NCBI RefSeq assembly: GCF_047495875.1
Contig: NC_092467.1
Span: 19,363,066 to 19,427,065 of the forward strand
DNA from: Pithys albifrons albifrons
Taxonomy: Eukaryota; Chordata; Aves; Passeriformes; Thamnophilidae
Length of the DNA stretch: 64,000 nt
Direction: 5' to 3'
Part shown: piece after piece, positions 13,520 through 25,600 of the stretch
Numbering within the stretch: the first letter of the stretch is position 1
Layout of the letters: every line of letters starts with the position of its first letter
Translations under genes and position numbers: made by a program
Notes under the pieces: model-generated
Database searches by the model: none
What the model saw: only the letters and a program-made list of their open reading frames with translations
Told to the model about the DNA's origin: nothing

Positions 13520-13688
13520 ATGAAAATGTTGAAAGTTGCAATGTTATTTTTCAAAGATAACAATGGAACTGCTCCTCTCACTTTGAGATCGGAACTACCC
13601 TATCAAAGCACAATTAACAGAAAAGTCAGAAAGAAGAAGAAGAATGGAGTCATCACTGCAAATATCGCTGGCACAAAATACGAAATTG
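13520..13688 (+). CDS. TTLL7: TTLL7 coding exon 1 (N-terminus, start uncertain)
   Basis: It encodes the start of the protein, including SELPYQST, a lysine/arginine-rich run (RKVRKKKK) and [12 protein letters not shown], all matching the TTLL7 N-terminus. It ends in phase 1 before donor GTAGGA. In-frame ATGs lie at 13520, 13526 and 13541. The third gives an N-terminus closest in length to human TTLL7 (11 versus about 14 residues before the conserved Pro-Leu). A possible acceptor (TTTGAG, ending 13516) would place the ATG at 13520 almost at the exon edge. Another (TTTTTCAAAG, ending near 13555) would mean the true start is in an earlier exon. The residues before NGTAPL are not clearly conserved. 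An 881-nt intron with nothing recognisable follows. Confidence 0.8.
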
Positions 13689-16600
13689 GTAGGAAGTTGC
13701 GTATTTTATTTTCATCTTAATAGCCATTGATGTGAGCTAATTGCTATCTAATGGAGTGAATTAATGGATATTGCATCAAGCTTACACTGAGACATTTCCA
13801 AAGGAGTTTATTTTGTACCAAAGCTGGAGTTTTCTTGTAACATTGAATTCATAGCTTTGAATACTGTGCATCTATTAATCCCCATTTGTTACTCAGGGAA
13901 AGGCTTTGAAAAGTAAAACCTTAATTAATCAGGAAGGGTGTTGAAACGCCCTTGAAATATGTGTTGCCTATGAAAGTCTACTTAAATCCTTGAAACATGA
14001 ACAGTGTGAATTTCAATACTCTAATTATTGTACAGTGGCTTCTCAACAGTCTGCTAATATTTTGTATTTGCATGCTTGATGCTAAAATCTTGTTTGTTAG
14101 AGTCAGAGTTATGCATGGCACATAATATTTTTTTAATTAAAATAACGCATGCATTTGCTTTTGTACCTACTGTACCTTGTCTGAGGAGGCATTCTTGTCC
14201 CTGTCTGCAGTGACACTTAGAGGCATCACTGTTTTAAAATTAACTTATGTCATAATCAAGGTTAAGTCTAACTGCTGTACAAGTGGACTTTAACCTGATG
14301 GTTGGGGAATACATGAAAGCTTTTTTCGGTTCCCATCAGTGGCTGTGCTCTCCTTCCTGCCTTGGCACAAAGCACTGTAATGTTGTAATGGCAGGTTTGC
14401 AGTAGACTGATGGAAATATTGCAAGATAAATACCTTGCATGCTAACATTGTTCTCAGACAAAGGGTCATATACTGGAAGTGTTTAAAATCTCAACTGACT
14501 TTTTACATTTTGAAAATGAATCTGTTTTACTGTTTCAAAATAGTCCCTATGTATGTGATTTCTTCGTAGTACGTGTAGTAATACAAGAAATGGGATTTGT
14601 GAAAACACGGGATGAAGATGAAACAGCTAATCTTATATGGAGTGATTGTGCTGTGCAACAAGAGAAGATTGCTGAACTTCGGAACTATCAGGTAGAGTGG
14701 TAGTCAAGACTTGGAATATGTTTCAGTAAACTGATTCACTCCGAAATATTCAGCAATCATTTGTATGGAGAGCAAAAAACCCTACACAAAACACAACCAA
14801 CCAGGCTGCAATAAGACTGTACCATTGCATATCTTAAAATCCTATTGTCTTTTCCAGAGTTATTTGTTCATAGCACTTGGAATTGTTTTTTAAATATTTG
14901 GGGCTGTTCTTTCTTGCTTTTGTCTGGCAGTTGGGTGTTGTGAATGATCAGAGTTTGAAAGAAGATGCAAAACATCGTTTTATAAGTATCTCATAAGTTT
15001 TTAAGCAGTAAGTTAACCAGAGCTCTCTCCACAGTTTCTGTGAATAATTTGGGTTTTTTGACCATTCCTTTGTGATAGCATTCTTTGTTCCTAGATAGCT
15101 TTGTGAATAAAAGTATGATAGTCTCATGTGTGTAATGGACCCTTATGTTGATGAAAGAGAATACAACTTACATCATCTTTAGTATTGCGAAGAATATGTA
15201 GTATAATATAAGCTATTAATCTTAAATGATTTAGACATAACACTAAATATGTTTGCCTGAGCATGCAGTTGACTATTTTAAATGATTGTATTAGGTTTGC
15301 CAGGAAAACTAAAAATATCAACTAACTTTCTTTCTTTTCTTCCTCAGAGAATCAACCATTTTCCAGGAATGGGAGAGATATGCAGAAAGGATTTTCTGGC
15401 AAGAAATATGACTAAGTAATATTTCTTTTAATATTGTGAAGTTTTCCAGATATAGTATTTAATGAAATACAATATGGAACTATTGCTTGTAAGGTTTATT
15501 CATGTTTATTAAGAAACTCTGAGAGAACCATGAATAATTTCCAAAGTACTTTAATAACTTTAGCTTTGGTCCTGGATCTGTAGTATTAGAGTGAGCTACT
15601 GTATCTCTCCAATTGACTTCAGTGGAAAATAATGTGGGTTCAGTTCTCTGTCTACACATTGAAGGACATGGGTGAGCCTTGAATTATTGTGCAATAAACT
15701 TAATCCATAATACATCCATGTATAAATCCTATAAGGGCAGAACAGAAAAAATAACTAGTGTGTGGATGGATGGTGAGTCTGGATGCAATCCTCTGCAATG
15801 TGCTCTAGTATAGCCCTGCTTCACCTGGGAGGTTGGACCAGATGACCCACTGTGAAGCATCTTACTGTTTCTATAAAAAAGAAGTCAGTGAGGCTCATTC
15901 GTATAATTGCAAATTCTCCTCACTCTAGTGGAATAATTGGGTTCTGAAGAATTATCCTAGCTGGGAATCTGTGAGTAAGACATGAAAAGCCAATACTATT
16001 TGGGGGAAATGCACTTCAGGAATTCCTTTTACAGCTAATATCTAGGATCTGGATCACAGAATAATGTGGTTTTCATATGCAGAAGAGTAGAAGGGGGCAC
16101 TGTAATATGTAGCATGTGTAATATGAAGGAAGACAACCCAACAAAAAAAGTGTAAGAACATGGAGTAATGGAACAGATAGAAACAGCAATGTAACTGAGA
16201 ACAGAAACAGGCATGAGCATAATTTTCAAGGTTAATAATCAGAACACAAAAAAGAAAAAAATAATGGAATTGTCACTGTAGGGCCAACTAGACAAAGATC
16301 AGTAAATGGGGGAGAAGGTCCACAGGATGAAAGGATCCATCTATGAGATGGTGTTTTTTGCTGCCCCTTTGTTTACATTTAAAAGGTTCATGAAATGATC
16401 ATGGGCCAAGAATCATTCTCATCCATGCCTACCCACTAACCTCTTTTCATACCTGTAAAGTCTGAGGATTTTGAAACCTAGGCAGTGGAACATGTGTTAT
16501 TGGATTGACAAGTCATGTCTTTAGTAAACTGTGTTTTGTTCAACAACTTAGATTCTTCTGAACAGAAAGTGCTCTGAGATCAAGAGCACAGTCTGACCAC

Positions 16601-19600
16601 ATCTGCGAGCTAAAATAGCACTAAGAAGAACAGTAATTTGCTGTTTAAGTCTCAGACTTTCTGGTAATGACTGCAAAGACTAAAGGATAGAGCAGCACAG
16701 TGAAAAAGTGATTACACACAACACTGAACAGCAGATGTGCTGAAAAATAGGGCTATTGTAGTAATACAGGCCTTGATTCCACTCTACTTGATGATGTTCC
16801 TAAGCCCTTTCTGAATAGGGCCAAGTGAGGAAAGAACAGAGCTGAATTCTTTTGTTGAAAGTTTTAGTGAGCCTCAGAACTTGTAAACAATGGTGAAGTA
16901 TTCCACTTCATATTGTTAAGTGTTTGTAATCTACCCAGTTATGCGTCAAAAGGAAAAGGCATACAGAACTAATGTACTTGCAGCCATAGAATTATATTAA
17001 TACATCTGAAATACCTTGAAGCTTTATTCATTGTGTGTATTGAAACCCTTGAGTAAGTTAAATGCCAAGTCTCTGACACCTGATCCTGTCAGATCTCAGA
17101 AGCTCAGCAGGGTCAGCCCCAGTTAGTACTTGGATGGGAGACCTCCAGGGAATCCCAGGGGCTGTAGGTTCTAGTCCTTAGGACTTCACTGTCACTGTCC
17201 AAGCTCGCTCGGCCGTGGTAGGTGAACCTCAGGAGTTAAAGTGTGGGGCCAGTTCTGCACACGCCGAGCCTCACCTAAAAAATCCACTGTGCAGGCTGGA
17301 AGGGCACACCCACGTGGGTAGAGCCCTTCCCAAATCTTCATTTGCGAAGCTGAGCCATCATCATCATCATCAACATGTAACAGGATGCATATGATAAATA
17401 GTCTGGAGAGGGATTTAAACTAACACACAAATTGCTTTTTGCCTAAAAATTAAATAATTTCTGCCTAGATAAGCCACTCAGTTGGCAGAGTAATAACACT
17501 TGTAAATATAAAGCAGATGGAGAGTATTTGAATAATATATATGAATCAGGAGTTCTAATAACTACTTACATTTTTTAGAAGTTTTCCTGAATATTTAGTA
17601 ATTTTCATCAAACCAGATTTCTACAAATAATAGTTATGATGAAGCTGCAGAAAAACTTCAGGACTACTGTAGCTATTGTAATTTCTGCAGAGTACTTGTT
17701 GGGGAGTTGGCTACACAGTTTGGTGACAGCGTATGTATTATACCAGTAGGGCTTGGCTACAGTACTAGCCTTACAGATGTGGCTGATATCTCTATTTTTT
17801 CCATTAGTATTTAAGCCACTTAAAGAAAAAATATCTTATACTGCATCAGGAGTATTATGTAGGCTCACAGTAGAAATGAAAAATAGAAATGATACTGCCG
17901 CTTTTACACCTAAGTTATCTTGATGCTATTAGCTTTCAATTCAAAAGGAGAAGTATTCCTAATTCTGTATTTAATTAAAAAGTTTAAAAATTCATCACAG
18001 TGCCATTTTTTAAAAAATAAAAGTTGGGGGACTTCTTATGTCTGTTAATGTCTCTTTAAACTTCCAGTTACTTTCTTTTGGTCTGTGAATATTTGTATTT
18101 TAGATGTGTCTACTATATGTAGTAAAGTAGTTTTGAGTTACCTGAACTAATTTTATATGAGTTTATGTATGTACTCTGAGTACCTGAAACAAGCTACCTG
18201 CACCAGTATTTAACTCAGCAAAGACTAAATTTATTCTGCTGGGAACCATGATAACAGTTTTCCTAGTACCAACAAGTCGATATTGCTCCTATAACTTGGC
18301 TGTTAAACAGTATTAAAATGACCCATGTATATCTAAACCATACTGACAGTGTGATGTGTGTGTATCTTTCTGTGTGCCACATATACACAGTTTTAGGTGG
18401 TGGAAACTTCTATTACCTGAATTCTTTACCACTCTTCCTCTTCTATTTTTCTTTTCTACACAGACAACAGAGCTATAAAACCTGATATATTCACTACCTC
18501 AGCTGTTACAGCTATTAAAGCAGGACTTTGCTGCATCATTTAAGCAGATTTAGTTTCAGATTCATTGTTTCCCTACAATGTCTTAACATTATTTTTATTG
18601 TAGTTCTTCTGTTCCACTGCCCCCTCCCCTCTGCCCATTCCTCATGCCCACCCCAGCCCACCCCTGCCATTTGGTCTTGCTTTGCATGTCTTTGCTTTCT
18701 TTTGACTAAATAGGGTGCCCTTGGAATCTTAATCCAAGTGCTGCTACTGAACACAAATCCATATAGAAGGTGGATGAGTTGCTTGGCCTGTGTCAGTGTA
18801 TATTTACTATAATTCCTTACATTTTGCTTTTCAAAAGGAACAAAAAACCCCTCTTAATTGCTTCCATTTTAATTTTTAATTCAATCCTTGTTATTAATAT
18901 TTTTTGCATCCATGAAGAAAATCTAAATATCTGCAATCCTCTTTTTTGTGTGTGTTGATCCTCATACCTCCCCAAACACATAACAGTATGAAAATCAAAA
19001 TACTTGCCAAATATCTCCCTGTCCTCCACACACAGAAAAAATTCCATATTTCTAAAGTATTTCTAAGAACAGGAATAGCATTAAATCATCTGAGTAACTG
19101 GCCAAAAATTGTCACAGGAATGAGATGGATGCCAAGAAAGGAGATGGATGCCAGCAACAATAAACACATTTGATAATAAGCAAAAATGCACAAAATAGTC
19201 TACTTTTGAATATAACATATGCACATGCATATGAATATGTTACAGAGCTCAACCTGTTCTTAAAGAAATGCAGAAGTTTGATTTCATATTGCAGAATGTT
19301 GTTGAAAAAGTTCCCTTGTCAAATTGTCTCAAGTGCTTTTTAATCGTGCATATTGAAACATCCAAGTAGGCAAAAGATTTTAACTCAATTAACTTTCTTA
19401 TTACAGAATGATCAAGAGTCAGCCTCAGGAGTACAGTTTTATTCCTCGAACATGGATCTTCCCTGCAGAATACACACAGTTTCAGAACTATGTAAAAGAA
19501 CTGAAAAAGAAACGTAGACAGAAAACTTTCATCGTCAAACCAGCTAATGGTGCAATGGGACATGGGTAAGTTGTGAGTTAACTTCAGTCTTCTTACCCAT

Positions 19601-22600
19601 TAAAGGTGAAATCCTATTCTACTTACGACATTAACAAAAGCTGTGTATTAGGAGGAAGATTGTATTTCAAGTTTTATGAAGGTCTATAAATATAGTGAAG
19701 GCTTCACAATGCTCAAATAAGCTCAAATAATTACTAAGATCATGATATTTTTATTATGAATTTATCTCCTGCACTTAGACTTATAGGCTCAGATCATATT
19801 GGGCATAAATGGGAAGGTTTGGTGGCTGGAGGCTTCAGGGGTGTTGTGTGAGAAAAGGTCAGGATGTTCTGCAGCTCTGAGACCAGCCCAAACACCCCTC
19901 TGCATTCCCAAACTGTAGCCAGTCAGAGTAGTAGAAACATGTTTGAGAGCAGCAGCCTCAAGGTGTAGGAGAGACAGAGGAACTAATGCTGGGGATGTGG
20001 CTGGAGGTGCACTCTAGCAAGAAGGTGACAGCCATGCTGGTGGAGAAACACCCCTGAAGGGACTGCGACCTGCAATTGAATTGAAAAAATTTTGTCTATG
20101 ACAGAGCTGCATAGTAAGAATCCACCAAGATAAATACTGCAATTGTATTAGTTCTTGTTTTCAGATATTTCAGTTTTAGCTTTTATTGCTTTTAATATCA
20201 TTTTGGACTATACAATATAGTAAAGCTCTTAGTTATTCAGAATATATAAGAATTACTATAATAAAATTTTCCATTTCCTCATTTTTCAGTCCTCTTGATA
20301 AGATAAGCCAAATGGAAAGGTACCTATAGGGGGAGCCCCTTATACCAAGCTGGGTTGTGGACTGATGGTCAGAAAAGCTCAGGCACAGCAGTCATCAGAA
20401 GGCTTGATCAGAAGGCTCCTATCTTAAGGAGTTTATTCAAGATACGTTAACAGACAGTTCTTCACAGCACATAATAGAAGCTAGTTCCTATTAGTTCCTA
20501 TTACATCACTTCACATCCTATAGATGTAGATCTGACTCTCACACAGTAATATCCACACCTTTTAAGCACTCTCATGTCTAACATGCTATGACATAATTGG
20601 TTAACCAATTCACCTTGCATACACCACAGCCTCTCATTGGTCTCTTAGCCACCACACATACTCCAGGTAGCTCTGTTCTCTTTAAGGTAGAACTCCAAAC
20701 AGCTTTCATTAAGGGATGCACTTACACTCACCCTTACAGGTACCAGTTCAGAGAAGTGCCTGGAAGGTACTTCAGTACATTATGAGTATTCAGCACCAAA
20801 CCTCTGAAATGTATCATAAATTATAGAGAATAAGGTTAAGGTAGCAAAGTTCTGGGCATTTTAGGTTAATAATTGTATACTTAAATATTAGCTTTTACAG
20901 TTGCTTAAAAGTCTGTGTAATTATAGACTGGGAGTTCATAATTCTTATATAAACTTTTTTTGTTCTGATGTGGGGAAACTTGAAATAAGAAATACCAGGC
21001 TTAATCTATACCATTCGTAGTCATGCAGATAAGTGTCCTGCTTTGCAAACATTATCACTAAGTCAGGTTAGCACTGGAAGTTCTTTGCAGCCTGTACCTC
21101 GGGCAGAAGTTGTGACAAAGACTGGAAGTCTATTTTTAGAGCTGCATGGGCAGTAATCACAGAAGTGGGAGACTGGTCGTTCTGCCAAACAATTTCTAAG
21201 TGTAGGGCAAACCTGTTATTACAAATTGTTGAATCAAAGCAAGCAGAAAGTTATTTTGAATTGGCTCACTGCCTTTTTTCATCCAGTGAAGCACCATAAA
21301 GGACAGGAAATCAAAAGCCGTGTAAGGGATGGAACTTTTCTCTACCCTAAAAACTAGATATGTAAGTCTCTTTCTCCAGGTAGACTTTAGCCTGACTACC
21401 TGGCTGGGTGACCATGAAAATGTATTTCATAGAGTAATGTTCAAGTTCCACATTTTTAAAATAACTTCTGTTTTTTACCAGGATCTCTTTAATAAGAAAT
21501 GGAGAAAAGTTACAAGCTCAGGATCACTTAATTGTTCAGGAATACCTTGACAAACCATTTCTTATGGAAGGCTACAAATTCGATTTACGTGTGTATATTC
21601 TTGTAACCTCCTGTGATCCATTAAAAGTATTTTTATATCATGATGGACTGGTGAGAATGGGCACGGAAAAGTATCACCCCCCTAGTGACTCAAATTTGGT
21701 AAGTTGGAGTTCATTCCAATTTATTGCTTATACATACAGACTTTTACCTGTTTGGAGGAGGTAAAACTAATATAAATCGAGACATTAGATTTACTTTCAT
21801 GCTCATCTGGATGAAATTCTGCATTATCATTGAAGAGTAAAAATTTAAATGAAAGTACTTAACTCATGCTTTTCCATCAAAATCACAAGTATATCATATT
21901 ATTTCTTATATATAAAAATTTTATATAACTTTGCATGTATGTATGCTACATACATACATATTTAAATATTTCCTTCAAGAAAGCAAAAGATATCAATTAT
22001 TGACATTCAACCTAGAAAAAAATAAAGTAAATCAACTCATTTCAATAATAGTCACTTTGCTTTTGTGTTCATCCGAGACTCAGTCTGGGCTGGGGTGGGA
22101 GGTGGTAGTAAGGTTTATCTCCTGATAGTTGTTGTTTAACATCCCTGAAGTTTATGGCCTGTGCTGAGGGTCCGGCAAGGTTTCAGCCATTGTATTGGGA
22201 GCTTGTGTAGAAGAGAGAGAAATTGCAATACAAGGGACCAGCGTGTGAGGGAGGATCTGCTGCCTCCCTTGGCTGTGTATCAGTGACCACTTCATCACGG
22301 ACAGAAGCACAGACTTGGCAGCTTCAGGATGATTCTGTAGGGCTGCCTATAAACTTAGGGAAAACCAAGAAATGGTAAGGGACAGGCTAAAGACTTTGGA
22401 CACTTTCATCTTCTTGTTCACTGTGTAGCTTCTTACCCTGTTGAGAGGTGTAACCCTTGTCTTGTGGCACAGACCAAAATGCAGATGTCTAAGAAAGAAG
22501 TAGATTTGAAGCACTGGGAGGCATTAGTAGATTTGAGTTTCTTATACCTCACTCTGTATTCCATTGCTACTGTATATTTCTTTAAAACTTGGTTGTAATA

Positions 22601-25600
22601 ATGCCAAGGTCATGGGTTCAATCCCCTGTGTGGGCCATTGACTTAAGAGTTGGATTCAATGATCCTTGTGGGTACCTTCCAACTCAGAATAGTCTGTGAT
22701 TTTCCATACCTTACACTTTTAGAGCTGCTTCAGTGTAATTATGGAGCAAACAACAAATGTAGACCCTTTCTGCCTACTTGCAACTTAATATTGAGACCGT
22801 ATCTTTCTGCACCTTTGAAAACGCAGGTATAATTTGTAGCCTGGTACAAATCCTATATTTGGAGGAGTGCCAATACTATATTTGGAATAGCTTCCTTTTA
22901 ATGTTTTTGTTTTGCTGCTAATCTCAGCATTAGCAGCACTGAAATATGCTCTGAGCAGATAAGTGGGACAGGCAGTTGTTTCTGTATTCTCACAATTGCT
23001 CATGCTGTGGTTTGTCTATTGTATGAAATAACCCAGCTTGTCACTAATGACATTGTTCTCTGTATGACATTGTTCTACAGTGACATTATTCCAAATAGTT
23101 CAGACTGTTCAGATTTTTAACAAAACATTTACTTTTTTTAATATAGTCTGAAAAATAATTACTTTTGTCTGAAATAATTTGAATTTTATGGGAAGATTAC
23201 AGTTATGATGACTCAAAACCAATAGATTTGAGACTGTTTCTCAAAGGAGTAATTGGAAGCCATAGGAGAAATTCATTACTTCTAGTGCTACTACAATATA
23301 ATGTTATCTAGCTTGCAATTAAACTTATTTGTTTTGTTAATTTCATTAAGTTTTTTTGAACATAAGGAAGTATAGTGGGATAAATGACAGCAGAAGGCTT
23401 GTGTTATCTATCAAAGAGGAACTGGAACAGAAGGCTTATGGTCAGCTTAGAATATCAACTACTCTTGTGTATGTAATCAAATATGGCGGAGGACTGTGAT
23501 GAGGACAGTCATCATGGTAGTGTAAGTGGAAACCTGAACTAATATCTGCACTGAGAGATAATTTAAATGTACAGATCATGATTTATAAATTGGCCTTGGA
23601 AAGGGAATTTTTTTTTAAATTTAACAGATAACATGAATCTATTGCTGGTGACATTTTGCTCCTTAAAGTAACTGTAGTACTCATTTATGTAATGCATGTC
23701 TTGAAATTTACCTCCCTCTGATGTATGGCTACCAGCCAGTTAAAAATGAGCAATTTTGGCAGATATCAATGTGGCAGATGAGTTTATATGTAAAAGATAT
23801 TTTGAAGTATTACTATCATGAGAACATTTCTCATAAATAAGCTACAGTGAAAACTGAAATGTGGGATTGTCTATGAAACAGATGCTAGACTGTTTTTTAG
23901 CACTTTTAAAGTAGCACTTCAAAATACCATCTTTATTGTTTGCTTCTTGTGGAATGTAATCATTCTGTAAGTTATCATAATTGCTTTTCACATCTTTAAG
24001 GGCTTGTTTACATACAGACCTGTAAAAATGGCAGATATGATATATTATTTAACCAGATGTTGAGTGGTAGAACAGTTGAGTGCAACTGGCTTAAATATGA
24101 GCCTGGGTTTTGTTGAAAGAAGGTTAGAACATTCAGCATTAAGTAGAGGAAATCTCCAAGAACTTGAAACACTAAATCTGCATATAGTGTATTTGCAAAT
24201 ATGAACTAAGTCATTATTAGTTTAATGTACTATTTTATTATCATTATTCTGAACTGACTATTCTAGGGCTGTATGTAAAGGTTTTTTTTAATGTTCTTTC
24301 TCCCTTTTTTTAGAGTCAATTGTATATGCACCTGACTAACTACTCTGTCAATAAACATAATGAACACTTTGAACGGGATGAAACAGAAGACAAGGGAAGC
24401 AAACGCTCCATAAAATGGTTTACTGAGTTTCTAGAAACAAATAATCTTGATGTCTCCAAATTCTGGAGTGATATTTCAGTAAGATAAACTAATGCACCTT
24501 CCTTTATTTTGTGTATTCTTTGAAAATTGATTGCTTGTTTTTACTGCAGTCCAGAGTGATTATTGCAACTTTATTAATCCAGATTATCAGCAAAGCATGC
24601 CACAAAGAACAAACTATAAATGACTATCATGCTTTTTGAAAGAGTAAGTTCAGAGTCTGATTACAAATTTAATAGCAACATTTTTCTGAGGATCAGAAGG
24701 CCTTTCAAGCAGTTATTCACAAAGTAATTTGATACAAAGTAACCATCCCATTTAAATTCTTGGAGACTTTTCTGAGTATAAAGTGAATTTCATGTGTGAA
24801 TATTTTACAGAATTGTAGTCAGTATTGTATATATCTGTGAACTTAAACCAGCACCACTAAAGTGATTGTGTTACAGGTGTCTTTACATGAGGAATAGGCC
24901 CAAGACTGTTAGAGCTGAGAGCTGTATGTGTGATTCTCAGAATACCTAATGAAAATTATGTTTTGAAATGAAATGGGTGAAGTTTGCTATGCTGTGCTAT
25001 GTTCCCAATGTACTTTTATTATTTGACTTATTATATGTCTCAAAGTTCATATGTACCATGGAAAGTATAACAATATAGTTTAGAACTATATAAAATTATA
25101 TATGTTTACTCTGTAGGAATGGTTTATTTATTATAGACTATTTATTTGGTATACGAAATTTTTTTTTGGTAGATACATAAATGAAATTTAAAATATGAAC
25201 GTATAAAACATAGTAATTCAGTATATATTGGTGTCTTCTCTCCTGATGACTTTTTCTGAAACAAATCCTTACAGGAGCTGGTAGTGAAAACTCTCATAGT
25301 TGCAGAGCCACATGTCCTTCATGCTTATCGCATGTGCAGGCCGGGGCAAGCACCAGGAAGTGACAGTGTCTGCTTTGAAGTCCTGGGATTTGATATTCTG
25401 CTGGACAGAAAACTAAAACCATGGCTCCTAGAGGTAAACCTCTTTATAGTGATGTAAATTTTTAGGAATAAGGCTAACCAAGGCCCAGCTGAATCCCTAT
25501 CTATGTCAGAAAACTTGCAAAGAAAATCTTTGTGTTACAGGAGGTACTGTTGTTGAGTGCATAAATGGTGCTTTTTCTGTGGCATTTGTATGGAAACAAT

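Larger units (their letters stand above)
15416..19406 (+). other. TTLL7 intron 3 (about 4.0 kb)
   Basis: This intron runs from donor GTAATA to acceptor TTATTACAG. It holds a CR1 3' end near 15778-15876 and the 5S-rRNA-derived element near 17079-17384. Elsewhere I see only AT-rich intronic DNA. A C-rich stretch lies near 18610-18668 and an imperfect 19-bp direct repeat (AGATGGATGCCA core) near 19122-19157. Small ORFs here are not supported as genes. Confidence 0.85.

Noticed and set aside
17079..17169. Functional 5S rRNA gene
   Set aside because: The 5' quarter is missing or scrambled, about 16 substitutions lie in the remaining 91 bp, and no T-run terminator follows the 5S end.
22591..22638. 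tRNA-Ile gene
   Set aside because: Only the 3' part of the tRNA is present, the A box is absent, and a CR1-type tail follows directly. It is a SINE.
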